From positions 3,534,001-3,598,000 of the forward strand of contig NZ_CP121197.1 in assembly GCF_029625215.1 (NCBI RefSeq): a stretch of DNA of 64,000 nt. The letters are read 5' to 3'. This DNA comes from Aurantibacillus circumpalustris (GTDB lineage: Bacteria; Bacteroidota; Bacteroidia; B-17B0; Aurantibacillaceae). Of the stretch, positions 1-8,983 are shown in pieces. A program made the translations under genes and the position numbers. The notes under the pieces were generated by a model. It did no database searches. It worked only from the letters and a program-made list of their open reading frames with translations, and was not told the origin of the DNA. Numbering within the stretch: the stretch's first letter is position 1; the number at the start of each line of letters is the position of its first letter.

Positions 1-101
1 TAAAAAAGAGTAATATTGTAGCGAGTTTTGAAGTAGACCAACGTTCGGATATGAAAAAATTCTGTAACAACTATTACCTAATTACACAAAAGAGTTTTTA
101 A
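1..101 (+). CDS. C-terminal end of an upstream gene (partial)
   Basis: One forward frame (codons starting at position 3) is open from the window edge to a TAA at 99-101 and reads about 32 residues ending DMKKFCNNYYLITQKSF. The stop lies 4 bases before the ATG of the methyltransferase at 106, the tight spacing expected inside an operon. Too little is visible to name a family. It is probably another gene of the polysaccharide locus, but that is inferred from position only. Confidence 0.45.
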   Translation, partial: KKSNIVASFEVDQRSDMKKFCNNYYLITQKSF

Positions 102-105
102 TAAA

Positions 106-819
106 ATGGCAAAAATAAAATACATTCATATTCCTGAGGAGCATAATACTAAAGCCGCCACAATTGTTGTTCCTCAATTTATTAACCTGTATTCACCAAA
201 AAGTGTTGTTGATATAGGCTGCGGACTTGGCACATGGCTAAAAGTATTTGAAGATCATGGCGTTAATGATATTTTAGGTTACGACGGCTCTCATTTAGAT
301 CTTTCAAAAATTGCTATTGACAAGAGTAAAATTGTTATTGCAGATTTGGAAAAAGAAATAAAAAGCGATAAAACATTTGACCTTGCAATTTCTTTGGAAG
401 TAGCGGAACACATTTCTGAAAAAAGCGCTGAAAATTTCGTAAAAAGTCTCTGTAACTTAAGTCAAACCATAATTTTTTCGGCAGCTATTCCGCAACAGGG
501 CGGGCAAAATCATATAAATGAACAATGGCCTGAATATTGGCAAAACTTATTCTTAAAACATGGGTACACCTCTCATGATTCTTTACGCGAGCTTTTTTGG
601 GAACACAATCAAGTTGATTATTGGTACAAACAAAATATGTTTTTAGTTACTGGACCAAAAAGTCCATTTTACTCAAAAGAAAACAAACCAATTCGTAAAC
701 TTGTTCATCCTGAACTTTTAGACATCTACTACAACACTCTAAAAAACATCTCAGAAGGTAAAGTTGAAAAAAAGCAAGCTTTGAAATACTTAATAAAAAG
801 TGTTATCAGGAAGAAATAA
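106..819 (+). CDS. class I SAM-dependent methyltransferase
   Basis: A 237-aa soluble protein. Residues about 34-55 carry the class I motif I (VVDIGCGLGTW) with an acidic motif II residue in GYDG, followed by DLAISLEVAEHI, which resembles motif IV/post-motif regions of small-molecule and sugar methyltransferases (Methyltransf_11/23 type). It has no signal peptide or membrane segment, so it should act in the cytoplasm. It sits beside FkbM methyltransferases, a glycosyltransferase and sugar-nucleotide enzymes, which suggests that a nucleotide sugar or glycan chain end is methylated. It is convergent with the FkbM gene at 831, with an 11-base gap. The exact substrate cannot be told. Confidence 0.8.
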   Translation: MAKIKYIHIPEEHNTKAATIVVPQFINLYSPKSVVDIGCGLGTWLKVFEDHGVNDILGYDGSHLDLSKIAIDKSKIVIADLEKEIKSDKTFDLAISLEVAEHISEKSAENFVKSLCNLSQTIIFSAAIPQQGGQNHINEQWPEYWQNLFLKHGYTSHDSLRELFWEHNQVDYWYKQNMFLVTGPKSPFYSKENKPIRKLVHPELLDIYYNTLKNISEGKVEKKQALKYLIKSVIRKK

Positions 820-830
820 TTGGTTTGAAT

Positions 831-1676
831 TTAAAAAGGTTTTTTAGCATTGCCAGGAACAAACAAATAATCGTTAAGATCGAAGCTTGAGGGCTCCCAA
901 AGTTTAAGTTTTATTTGTTTAACTTCTTCTAATTCTAGTTTAGTTTTATGTATTATGCGGTATACAGTATACCCGCATGTTTGTATCAAAGCGAACAATT
1001 TAGTGGCTCTTTCTTGCATAGCTTGTATGCTACTTTCAGAATGACAGTCAAGCACTTCACAAATTATAAGAGGTTGGTGTTTCTTAATTGTATTAATCAA
1101 CCCCGTTATTACCTCCAATTCTGCACCTTCTACATCAATTTTAATAAGTGAAATAGGTTTTATTTCATTTAAACCAACGGTTTCAAACGTAAAAAGAGGC
1201 ACGTAACTAATCTTTTCGGTTTCGTAATAATCAGGTCGAAGATCTTTAACAATAGTACCAGCAGAATCAACTTCATTTTTAAGATAAAATCTTCCCAAAC
1301 TGTTTTCTGAAGATAAACCTATAGGAAGTATATGTGTATTCAACATCCCATTTACTTCCATTAAATTATGGAGGTAAAAAACACAGCTTGGATTGGGCTC
1401 AAAACCATAATAAGGATTGTTATACAAGCTTCTGAATGTTAGCAAGGTTTGTCCCACATTAACCCCTACATCAATAAATGAAGTATCGGAAGGCAATTTC
1501 AGATCTTTTAAAAAATTAAAAAACCAATCTTCTTTAACTTTAAGATTTAATAAACCCAAATTCTTTATGATTGGAATCTTGAATTTTTTATTGTTTAAAT
1601 AAAGTGATGCATTAAAATTAAATTTTGAACTTAATTGCTTCAACTTTAAAAATTTAGCTACACTTCGAATGCTCAT
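831..1676 (-). CDS. FkbM family methyltransferase (first copy)
   Basis: A 281-aa protein with the FkbM hallmarks: DVGVNVGQT near residue 69 for SAM binding, YGFEPNP shortly after, and LIKIDVEGAELEVI near residue 179. FkbM-type enzymes O-methylate sugars or polyketides, and in Bacteroidota they cluster with surface-polysaccharide genes. This is the last gene of the minus-strand run that starts at 7247, after a 50-base gap. A second FkbM protein lies at 2461-3189. The two share motifs but are clearly diverged, so they probably methylate different positions or sugars. The substrate is inferred only. Confidence 0.88.
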   Translation of the reverse strand: MSIRSVAKFLKLKQLSSKFNFNASLYLNNKKFKIPIIKNLGLLNLKVKEDWFFNFLKDLKLPSDTSFIDVGVNVGQTLLTFRSLYNNPYYGFEPNPSCVFYLHNLMEVNGMLNTHILPIGLSSENSLGRFYLKNEVDSAGTIVKDLRPDYYETEKISYVPLFTFETVGLNEIKPISLIKIDVEGAELEVITGLINTIKKHQPLIICEVLDCHSESSIQAMQERATKLFALIQTCGYTVYRIIHKTKLELEEVKQIKLKLWEPSSFDLNDYLFVPGNAKKPF

Positions 1677-1726
1677 ACTATAAATTTAATTGAAAGTTAA
1701 TAAATGATTGCAGGCAACTTCTTTTT

Positions 1727-2464
1727 CTACCACTTCTTATTAAAATCGCCTCTCGAAAAATACTTTTCAATAAAACAATACATAAGAATAAAAAAATATC
1801 GGCTGCCCATTTCCCGCATTTTTAATTTAGATTCCCCGTACTTCCTGTTAGTCCAGCTATTTGGTACAACCGCATAAGAATATCCTCTGATAATTGCTTT
1901 AAGGGGTAATTCAATCGTAAGGTTAAAATGTGGCGATAAAAAAGGTTTTATTCCGTCAATAGTATGCCTTTTATAAAGTTTAAAGGCATTAGTTGTATCA
2001 TTGTACTTAATACGCATTACGATTTGAATAATACGGTTTGCAATTCTATTAATTATTTTTTTTAACCAAGGGTAATCAATTAGTTTTCCACCTTTCATAA
2101 ACCTGCTACCAAACACACAATCATAATTACCTTCTAACATGGTAGTATAAAACTTTATAAGATCGTAGGGAGAATCTGATAAATCAGCCATCATAACGGC
2201 CACACAGTCTCCCGAATACCTTTCTAAACCAAAACGCACAGCAAAACCAAAACCATTTGGCCCCATATTGGTTTCATAACGCAGAGAAGGGTATTGTTTT
2301 GAAAGACCTTCCAAAACTTTTATAGTATTGTCTTTTGAATTATCATTCACCACAAAGATTTCGTGATCAATTTTCACGTTCTTAAAAGCCTCTTCAATCT
2401 TTTCAATTGTTTCAGTAATCGACTCTTCCTCGTTGTAGGCTGGTATTACAATACTTAATTTCAT
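1727..2464 (-). CDS. GT2 family glycosyltransferase (dolichol-phosphate-mannose synthase-like)
   Basis: A 245-aa protein with a GT-A fold: LSIVIPAYNEEESI at the N-terminus, VVNDNSKDNT near residue 40, and VMMADLSDSP where the metal-binding DxD motif normally lies. The acidic site here reads D-L-S-D. No C-terminal membrane domain is evident, so it resembles short DPM1/polyisoprenyl-phosphate sugar synthases. It would move a sugar from a nucleotide donor to a lipid or growing glycan at the cytoplasmic face. Its start overlaps the stop of the upstream FkbM gene by 4 bases (ATGA type), showing co-transcription. Donor and acceptor are unknown. Confidence 0.85.
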   Translation of the reverse strand: MKLSIVIPAYNEEESITETIEKIEEAFKNVKIDHEIFVVNDNSKDNTIKVLEGLSKQYPSLRYETNMGPNGFGFAVRFGLERYSGDCVAVMMADLSDSPYDLIKFYTTMLEGNYDCVFGSRFMKGGKLIDYPWLKKIINRIANRIIQIVMRIKYNDTTNAFKLYKRHTIDGIKPFLSPHFNLTIELPLKAIIRGYSYAVVPNSWTNRKYGESKLKMREMGSRYFFILMYCFIEKYFSRGDFNKKW

Positions 2465-3189
2465 TTATTTTTTTTATTTTCAAATATAATTTCATAAAAA
2501 TCACCAAATCCGTGTTTGAATCTAGCAACCTCAAAAAAACCGTTTTCGTTTAAAAGCCCTAACACTTTATCACCGTTAGAATTCTTGTACATATCATCGT
2601 TATGACTTTCTATCTGAATAAACCTAATAGGATAATTCTCATTTTTTTTCCTAAACAAACCTTTTAAACATTGCCACTCATGTCCTTCTACATCAATCTT
2701 TAGCACATCAAAAAATAGATTTTGTTTACCCGCTAAAAAATCGCCCAAAGCCTTTACTTTTACTTCATAAGATTTTTTAATCAACCCTTTTTTCTCAACA
2801 CCCAAAATTTTTGCTTTTCTTTCAAGATAAGCAGAATCATAATTTAATTCTTCAAATGAGGATGTTTCATCCAAAACATTTTCATGAAAAAGTAACATAC
2901 TGGCTTTGTTACTAATCCCATAATTATTTAAATGAATGTTTTTGTTGTGGTCGTACTTTTTAACCAAATTCAGATAAAGATTTCTATTCGGTTCAAATCC
3001 ATAAATAGAAGCCTTTGAATCTAAATTTAAAAAAAAATCTATACTTTGTCCTTTATTACTTCCAACATCCATTATCGTAATACTATCAGTTTTAAGTTTC
3101 TCGGTATAGAACTTTTTTAGCTTAGGATAAAAAATAATCCTCTCATTGATATCAATTAAAAGTTGTATAACTCTGGTTCTTATCCCCAT
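2461..3189 (-). CDS. FkbM family methyltransferase (second copy)
   Basis: A 242-aa protein with MDVGSNKGQS near residue 41 (SAM-binding loop), IYGFEPN, and VLKIDVEGHEWQCL near residue 164, the standard FkbM motif order. It is cytoplasmic by sequence. It overlaps the GT2 gene by 4 bases and follows the SDR enzyme gene by 25 bases, so it belongs to the same operon. Together with the FkbM gene at 831 and the class I enzyme at 106, this locus has three methyltransferases. That points to a glycan carrying several methyl groups, which is an inference from content. Confidence 0.88.
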   Translation of the reverse strand: MGIRTRVIQLLIDINERIIFYPKLKKFYTEKLKTDSITIMDVGSNKGQSIDFFLNLDSKASIYGFEPNRNLYLNLVKKYDHNKNIHLNNYGISNKASMLLFHENVLDETSSFEELNYDSAYLERKAKILGVEKKGLIKKSYEVKVKALGDFLAGKQNLFFDVLKIDVEGHEWQCLKGLFRKKNENYPIRFIQIESHNDDMYKNSNGDKVLGLLNENGFFEVARFKHGFGDFYEIIFENKKNK

Positions 3190-3214
3190 TTACTTGTTTT
3201 TAATTCGGCTTTAA

Positions 3215-4279
3215 TTAGAGTTGTCTTTGAGACATATTTGAATGAATTTGCGTAAGAATATCATTAATATCGTACTTCCACGTCCATTCCGGATAATCCT
3301 TTTTAAACTTTGTAAGATCACTTATCCACCATATATGATCTCCAATTCTATTCGCCTCAGTATATTCATAATTCATTTTTTTGCCAGTTATTTTTTCACA
3401 CAAATCAATAGCTTCTGCCATCGAGCAATTAGAATGCCTTCCGCCTCCGGCATTATAAACCTCGCCTTTTTTCGGATTTTGATAAAAATGCCAAAACATA
3501 TTTACCAGATCCCAACTATGAATATTATCTCTTACCTGTTTGCCATGGTATCCAAAAACGGTGTATTTATCTCCTGTTATGGCGCATTTCATTAAATACG
3601 AAAGAAAACCGTGCAACTGAGTACCTGAATGATTTGGGCCAGTTAAACAACCTCCTCTAAAAACACCTGTATTCATTTCAAAATATTTACCATACTCCTG
3701 AACAAGAACATCGGCAGCAACTTTTGACGCACCAAACAATGAATGCTTGGTTTGATCAATACTCATAAATTCATCTATTCCTTCTTTGTAATAAGGATGT
3801 TTCGTGTCAATCTCCCATCTTTTTTCTAATTCAACCAAAGGCAAGTAATTCGGAGTATCACCATATACTTTATTAGTAGAGGTGAAAATAAATGTCGCTT
3901 TAGGACAATGCAATCGTGCTGCTTCAAGCATATTTAATGTACCGTTTGCGTTTACTGTAAAATCGGTAATAGGCTCTCTTGCCGCCCAATCGTGACTAGG
4001 TTGCGCCGCTGCATGTACTATCAATTTAATATCTGTGTTATACTTTGCAAACAATTTATTAAGACCATCCATATCCCTTATATCAAGAGCATGGTGTTCA
4101 AAATTGGCGGTGGAATCGACTAACCGTTTAGTATTCCATTCGGTTGATGCATCTTTTCCAAAAAACACTGCGCGCATGTTATTATCGATGCCAATAATTT
4201 TATCAAATTTAGAAGAAAAAAACGAAACGGATTCACTCCCAATCAATCCGGAAGATCCGGTAACAATACATATATTCAT
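3215..4279 (-). CDS. NAD-dependent epimerase/dehydratase (extended SDR), CDP-paratose 2-epimerase-like
   Basis: A 354-aa extended SDR. The N-terminal TGSSGLIGS is the NAD(P) Rossmann glycine motif, and [12 protein letters not shown] near residue 131 gives the catalytic Ser/Thr and a segment typical of CDP-tyvelose/paratose 2-epimerases. At the YxxxK position the sequence reads LFGASK, so the usual tyrosine is Phe182 and the lysine is Lys186. The neighbour at 6186 keeps the tyrosine. It would act on a nucleotide sugar in the cytoplasm. It is followed after 25 bases by an FkbM gene and preceded 2 bases away by the membrane protein gene. The product sugar cannot be named from sequence. Confidence 0.82.
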   Translation of the reverse strand: MNICIVTGSSGLIGSESVSFFSSKFDKIIGIDNNMRAVFFGKDASTEWNTKRLVDSTANFEHHALDIRDMDGLNKLFAKYNTDIKLIVHAAAQPSHDWAAREPITDFTVNANGTLNMLEAARLHCPKATFIFTSTNKVYGDTPNYLPLVELEKRWEIDTKHPYYKEGIDEFMSIDQTKHSLFGASKVAADVLVQEYGKYFEMNTGVFRGGCLTGPNHSGTQLHGFLSYLMKCAITGDKYTVFGYHGKQVRDNIHSWDLVNMFWHFYQNPKKGEVYNAGGGRHSNCSMAEAIDLCEKITGKKMNYEYTEANRIGDHIWWISDLTKFKKDYPEWTWKYDINDILTQIHSNMSQRQL

Positions 4280-4281
4280 CC

Positions 4282-6186
4282 TTAATTAATTTTATATTCT
4301 ATTATTTTAATTTCATTTTTAAATAACGCTGGGCCATCTACCTTTAAATGATAGCTTTCTATCTCAGTATTTACCTGAGTGCTGTCCTTTCCAATTTCTT
4401 TATAAAAATCGAGGGTGGAATTAAGAGTTCTATTCAAAAAGATCCCAGATTCTAATAACTTCTTTGAGGTTTTGTAGCGCCTCTCGTCACCATTCTTAGT
4501 CCGTATCACTAAATAAACAGCAGGCGCTTGATGAAGAATCGAAACTAATTTACCTTTTAAAGTGCTAGAAATAAACAACTCATAGTAAACATTAGATTGA
4601 GGCACAATAACAGTGTTGGTATCTATTTGGTATTCACGTATTTTTTCAAGAGATACTTTTTCGTTTTTTATTTTTTCCAATAACAAAACGGGTCGGCCTG
4701 AAAACCCAAATGTATCAATACATTGGTAGTTCTTCAATAAAACCAGATTCATCTTAGGTTCATCAAATAAAGGATAACGCGAATCAATGGCATCGTATTC
4801 ATAAAAAACAAATTTTGGTGCCTTCTCAGAATTATAGTATTCAAAATTTAAATTTTCTAAATATGGCGTGTAGGCCGTATAGGATTGAAAAGTTGGACGC
4901 GGAAAAAAGTTTAGTTTGTTTTCAATCAAACTTTGCGTGTTCCAAGGATAAGCATCTACCTTATCATTGCCGACTTTAGTAATGACACGTTCTGGAAACT
5001 TATTGTAAATTCCGCTCATAAAAATACCTGCGGTGTCGCTATGGTTCAATGCACCTGTAAAATATTCAACCTTCGTTATTCTACTCATTAAATTAAGAAG
5101 ATGATCCTCTCTTTTCTTAGCAAAAAATATCGCGATAAAAACTATTGAAATTATAACAACGTTGGAGTTTTTTCCTGTTTCGCTAAAATGAAAGTCTTGT
5201 AAACATAGTATAAATAACAACACATACTTGTAAAACTCAAGTATGTGTTGAATGTCCTGTCGCGTAAATGCCTGTTTATAAATAATATAAATAGTCGAAG
5301 AAAATAAAAAAAGCACGATCAAGTTTCTAAACAAATAGCTTTTTTCTTTAAAAGCTTTTAAAAGAAGAACTGATAAAGCACTAAAAATAATAACTAATGA
5401 AAATCTAAATTCATTTACATAATTTTCATTTAAGCACATAATTTCGTTGTAACCGCTAACCATTTCCATTCCAGCCATTAGGTAAGCCTTTATGGAAACA
5501 TGCAATACTTTAGATAAAATAAAAATAAAAATAAATGGACTAACAAAATATGACGCGATTAGCAATTTATTATCCTTGGCATAAATTAATCTATAAATTA
5601 ATCCAGCAAAAAAGAATACAAATGAAACAAGCCCAGTATTGAATTTTATAAAAAAAGTCAAAACAACAAGTACAATTTGTATAAAATAAAACAAAGGCTT
5701 GTTTTCATTTAAACTAAGCCTAATCCAAAAAATTAAAAAAGCTGTAAGAATAAGAGCTATTCCAGAACCAAAATGATTCGGTAACAAAAGTGTAGTAGCA
5801 AAGATAAGGAGGGTTGTAATTCTTGTGTTATTGCTTTTTAAGTAACTTGTATAAAAAATATAGAGAAAATTAAATAAAACGAAAAGATCAAAGAGAATAA
5901 AATGAAATTTATTAACTCCCCACGCAATTCTTGTTGAAAAATAAGAAAGTGGCCCATACGTAAATGCGAAATCTTCACCCCAAACTAAATTTTCTAAATT
6001 AACCTTATTAAGAGTTAATTGCCAAGAAGGATCTAAAGAATACCAAGAAGGACCCAATGATGATAAAGGATACACTCCAACATTGAAAAAGGTAGGAAAT
6101 AAAATAAACGAACACAAAAGAGCAATAATACACCCTAAAAATTCTTTCTTCTTAATTAGCTTATAGAAATTTTCTAAAACAATCAT
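4282..6186 (-). CDS. large polytopic membrane protein, possible GT-C type glycosyltransferase
   Basis: A 634-aa protein with roughly ten hydrophobic segments up to about residue 375 and a soluble C-terminal part of about 250 residues. After the first membrane helix it has LDPSWQLTL (Asp52) and [12 protein letters not shown] (Glu71, Asp72). Acidic residues in the first periplasmic loop are typical of GT-C enzymes, which use lipid-phosphate sugars. No exact family is recognised. It overlaps the SDR gene at 6186 by one base and ends 2 bases before the next, so it is in the polysaccharide operon. It could instead be a polymerase-like or scaffold membrane protein. Confidence 0.6.
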   Translation of the reverse strand: MIVLENFYKLIKKKEFLGCIIALLCSFILFPTFFNVGVYPLSSLGPSWYSLDPSWQLTLNKVNLENLVWGEDFAFTYGPLSYFSTRIAWGVNKFHFILFDLFVLFNFLYIFYTSYLKSNNTRITTLLIFATTLLLPNHFGSGIALILTAFLIFWIRLSLNENKPLFYFIQIVLVVLTFFIKFNTGLVSFVFFFAGLIYRLIYAKDNKLLIASYFVSPFIFIFILSKVLHVSIKAYLMAGMEMVSGYNEIMCLNENYVNEFRFSLVIIFSALSVLLLKAFKEKSYLFRNLIVLFLFSSTIYIIYKQAFTRQDIQHILEFYKYVLLFILCLQDFHFSETGKNSNVVIISIVFIAIFFAKKREDHLLNLMSRITKVEYFTGALNHSDTAGIFMSGIYNKFPERVITKVGNDKVDAYPWNTQSLIENKLNFFPRPTFQSYTAYTPYLENLNFEYYNSEKAPKFVFYEYDAIDSRYPLFDEPKMNLVLLKNYQCIDTFGFSGRPVLLLEKIKNEKVSLEKIREYQIDTNTVIVPQSNVYYELFISSTLKGKLVSILHQAPAVYLVIRTKNGDERRYKTSKKLLESGIFLNRTLNSTLDFYKEIGKDSTQVNTEIESYHLKVDGPALFKNEIKIIEYKIN

Positions 6187-7247
6187 TATTTAAGAATTAA
6201 TTTTAGTTGCTCTTCATTTGTTTTGATCCAACTAAAAATATCTGAGAAAATCATTTCAACATTTTTTTTTGGTTTCCACCCTAATTCCTTTTCAATTTTA
6301 CTATTATCAGTAACAAAAATTCTGAGATCTGCCGGACGGTTTTGGATTTCGCTCTCTATCTTAATTTTATTTCCTGTAATTTGAGAGCAAATACCACTCA
6401 TTTCAAGCAAAGAAGCACTTCCAGCCAAACCGCCACCAACATTGTATACTTTATCATTAAATTTTTCTATGGAGTGAATTTGTAAATCGATCAATTCTAC
6501 CAAATCATCAATATGAAGTAAGTCTCTTACTTGTTTCCCAAAACCACCATAGCCAATATATTTCAAAGATTGGTTCCAGAAATGTTTGGCCATCCAAAGA
6601 GTTGCAATACCTTGATCTGTTTTACCCATTTGTCTAGGTCCAGCAATTACCCCAAATCGCGTAATCGCTGCTTGCAGATTATAAAATGCAGCGTACTCCT
6701 GAATAAAAAGTTCAGATGCTAGTTTTGTAGTTCCATAAAATGATCTTGATCCTTGAAGACTTAAATCTTCAGAAATACCCTGCTTAGAAATTCCTTTTTC
6801 AGTTTGTTTATCGGTGAATGAAAAACGTGTTTCTTCATCCTCAAAATCAGCATTTTCAATTCTATTTATTGGGTATACACGACTAGTTGAAAGAAAAATT
6901 AATTTGGCTTTATTTTTTAAACAGGCATTAAAGCAATTTATAGACCCAAAAAGATTGTTATTAATCACGTAAGTTGGATCGGAATTTAAACCCGCCATCA
7001 CCGAAGGTTCCGCCGATGCCTCAATTAAAACATCAAACTCCCCAAGCGAATTAATATCTTCAAGATTGCGAATATCGCCATGAATAAAATCTACACCAAT
7101 TTTTTTAAAATCCACTAAACTTAATTCAGAACCCCTCCGTTTTAAATTATCAAAAGCAACAATTGAATAATTAGGGTATTTTTTTTTTAGTTGTATAGAT
7201 AATGATGAGCCAACAAACCCTGCTCCACCGGTTATTAATATCTTCAT
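6186..7247 (-). CDS. NAD-dependent epimerase/dehydratase (extended SDR), CDP-paratose 2-epimerase-like
   Basis: A 353-aa extended SDR and first gene of the minus-strand polysaccharide operon. It has TGGAGFVGSS at the N-terminus (NAD binding), FLSTSRVYP near residue 118, and an intact catalytic pair in FYGTTK (Tyr171, Lys175). The GKQVRDLLHIDDL segment near residue 235 is shared with UDP/CDP-sugar epimerases. It is cytoplasmic and would supply a nucleotide sugar for the glycan. It is related to the SDR at 3215 but only this copy has the canonical tyrosine. The intergenic region upstream is shared with the divergent sugar transferase. Substrate inferred only from family. Confidence 0.85.
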   Translation of the reverse strand: MKILITGGAGFVGSSLSIQLKKKYPNYSIVAFDNLKRRGSELSLVDFKKIGVDFIHGDIRNLEDINSLGEFDVLIEASAEPSVMAGLNSDPTYVINNNLFGSINCFNACLKNKAKLIFLSTSRVYPINRIENADFEDEETRFSFTDKQTEKGISKQGISEDLSLQGSRSFYGTTKLASELFIQEYAAFYNLQAAITRFGVIAGPRQMGKTDQGIATLWMAKHFWNQSLKYIGYGGFGKQVRDLLHIDDLVELIDLQIHSIEKFNDKVYNVGGGLAGSASLLEMSGICSQITGNKIKIESEIQNRPADLRIFVTDNSKIEKELGWKPKKNVEMIFSDIFSWIKTNEEQLKLILK

Positions 7248-7558
7248 TTACTTTTTTTACTTAAATTGTTGTTAATAAATGACTTACATTAACATTGTTG
7301 TACAAAAATAGCATTATATCGTTAAGAATATTTATCAAAAATACCATAAATATCTTTATTGCAGATGGAATAAGCAAGTTTAATTTAGTTGTCTATCTAA
7401 TAATAACTTGTTCAATACTATTGCATAAATATTAATTCTCTTATTATTTTTAAACTATTTTTAAAAGTTATAATTAAGGTAATTTGGCATTTAGTTTTAA
7501 ATTGGAGAAAGGGCTACCCGTAATTTTATAGTATTTTTACCCACCATTACATTAATAG
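7248..7558. promoter_or_regulatory. divergent regulatory region of the polysaccharide locus
   Basis: These 311 bases separate the minus-strand polysaccharide operon from the plus-strand sugar transferase and must hold both promoters. The sequence is very AT-rich and has no open frame worth calling. CAAAAATA occurs at 7303-7310 and again at 7336-7343, which on the minus strand reads TATTTTTG and fits the Bacteroidota -7 box. No equally good box was found for the plus strand, and no strong terminator or riboswitch was seen. Confidence 0.5.
7303..7310 (-). promoter_or_regulatory. candidate -7 box for the polysaccharide operon
   Basis: Reads TATTTTTG on the minus strand, matching TAnnTTTG, 56 bases upstream of the SDR start at 7247. 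A TTTG that could serve as the -33 element lies at 7336-7339 with a 25-base spacer, longer than the usual 19-21. A second TATTTTTG at 7336-7343 is an alternative. Confidence 0.35.
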
Positions 7559-8278
7559 TTGACTCAAAACAGTGCCATATTTGACAAAGACGTTTTCACG
7601 CTAGAACACAATGAGCAATTAGCCGAAGCCGTTGAAAATAGAAGAAGAAGTTTTCTTATTGTTAAACGGAGTATCGACATTTTCTTTTCTCTAATTATTG
7701 TGCTTTTAATTCTAAGTTGGCTAATGCCTATTCTTGCCATACTCATTAAACTGGACTCAAGAGGGCCTATCTTTTTCAAACAGAAACGCACCGGTTATAG
7801 AGGCAAAACATTTAACTGCTTTAAACTTCGCACCATGCAAGTTAATAAAACTGCAAACGATCTTCAGGCAGCTATTAACGACCCACGTATTACCCGTATG
7901 GGAAAATTTCTTCGCATGTCGAACCTCGATGAGTTACCTCAGTTTATAAACGTACTTATTGGAGATATGTCTATTGTTGGGCCTCGTCCTCATATGCTTA
8001 AAGATTCTGAATACTTTGCCGAAATTTTCCCTGGCTATTATAACCGGTACCTTGTTGAACCTGGAATTACAGGCCTTGCTCAAATTAATGGTTTTAGAGG
8101 GCCAACACCTAATATACGGTCTATTTACAAACGTTTACAATGGGATTTATATTACGTAGAACACGCAACCACTGGAATGGATGTTCGTATTATTTTGCTT
8201 ACCGCACTGGAAACAGTTCGCGAAGCCTTGAAAATAGAAATCACTAAAAAAATGCCTTTCAGTAGAGGAAATCAATAA
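7559..8278 (+). CDS. initiating sugar transferase (monotopic phosphoglycosyl transferase)
   Basis: A 239-aa bacterial sugar transferase of the WcaJ/PglC/ExoY catalytic type. It moves a sugar-1-phosphate from a nucleotide sugar to undecaprenyl phosphate and so begins assembly of a lipid-linked glycan at the inner membrane. It shows the basic segment KRSID before one hydrophobic helix (about 40-63), then GPIFFKQKRTGYRG, the catalytic Asp124-Glu125 pair in LDELPQ, and SIVGPRP. It lacks the four extra helices of long WbaP enzymes. The start is TTG at 7559: a TAG lies directly upstream and no other start precedes the membrane anchor. It diverges from the polysaccharide operon. Confidence 0.9.
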   Translation: MTQNSAIFDKDVFTLEHNEQLAEAVENRRRSFLIVKRSIDIFFSLIIVLLILSWLMPILAILIKLDSRGPIFFKQKRTGYRGKTFNCFKLRTMQVNKTANDLQAAINDPRITRMGKFLRMSNLDELPQFINVLIGDMSIVGPRPHMLKDSEYFAEIFPGYYNRYLVEPGITGLAQINGFRGPTPNIRSIYKRLQWDLYYVEHATTGMDVRIILLTALETVREALKIEITKKMPFSRGNQ

Positions 8279-8396
8279 TCTACTTTTTACATTTTAATTC
8301 AGACCTGTTCTTTTTTTGCCAAGACAAATCACGAAAAATTACTGATAAGTCTCAACGATTTCTTTCGTTATAGATTCATTAATTGTAAATTTACCC

Positions 8397-8966
8397 GTGC
8401 ATTCAATTGAACCTTTCTATAACTGGCAGCATCTTTATGTTGCCTCTGAAGACCCCGAATCTCCTTTCTATGGGCGGGAATATAGCGAGTTTGAATTCAC
8501 AAATACTATTTATAATTTTTATATCCACCCGCAGTGGGATGATATTGGAAGCGAAACGCTTTACATAAAAATTTTGTTTACCGATTATGATGAAAAATAT
8601 GCAATCATAGAACTTATTGGTGAATGGAATGATGCCATCACAAACGACATTATGATATTAAAACGTGATATCATTGACGAACTTAATTTTCATGGGATTA
8701 ATAAATATATTCTCGTTGGAGAAAACGTTCTTAATTTTCATCAAAGTGATGACAGCTATTACGAAGAATGGTTTGATGAAAATGGTGATGATGGTTGGAT
8801 AGTACTTCTTAATTTCAGAGATCATGTACTAAAGGAATTTAAACAAGCAGGGTTAGATTATTTTTTTATTTCTGGTGGTGAACTTGATGATTTTGATTGG
8901 CGGAAATTTTCTCCAGGTCAGGTTTTTGGAAACGTAAGTAAGATCATTAACAAAAGATTAAACTAA
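8397..8966 (+). CDS. acidic conserved-looking protein of unknown function
   Basis: A 189-aa protein I do not assign to a family. It is strongly acidic, with runs such as DENGDDGW and GELDDFDW, and has no signal peptide or membrane segment, so it is probably cytoplasmic. The only possible start in frame near the 5' end is GTG at 8397. No earlier start exists before a stop. It is followed after 17 bases by the O-methyltransferase gene, suggesting co-transcription. Alternating hydrophobic stretches around ILKRDIIDELNFHGINKYILVGENVL suggest an alpha/beta fold. Function unknown. Confidence 0.75.
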   Translation: MHSIEPFYNWQHLYVASEDPESPFYGREYSEFEFTNTIYNFYIHPQWDDIGSETLYIKILFTDYDEKYAIIELIGEWNDAITNDIMILKRDIIDELNFHGINKYILVGENVLNFHQSDDSYYEEWFDENGDDGWIVLLNFRDHVLKEFKQAGLDYFFISGGELDDFDWRKFSPGQVFGNVSKIINKRLN

Positions 8967-8983
8967 AAAATTATATTAGCAAG

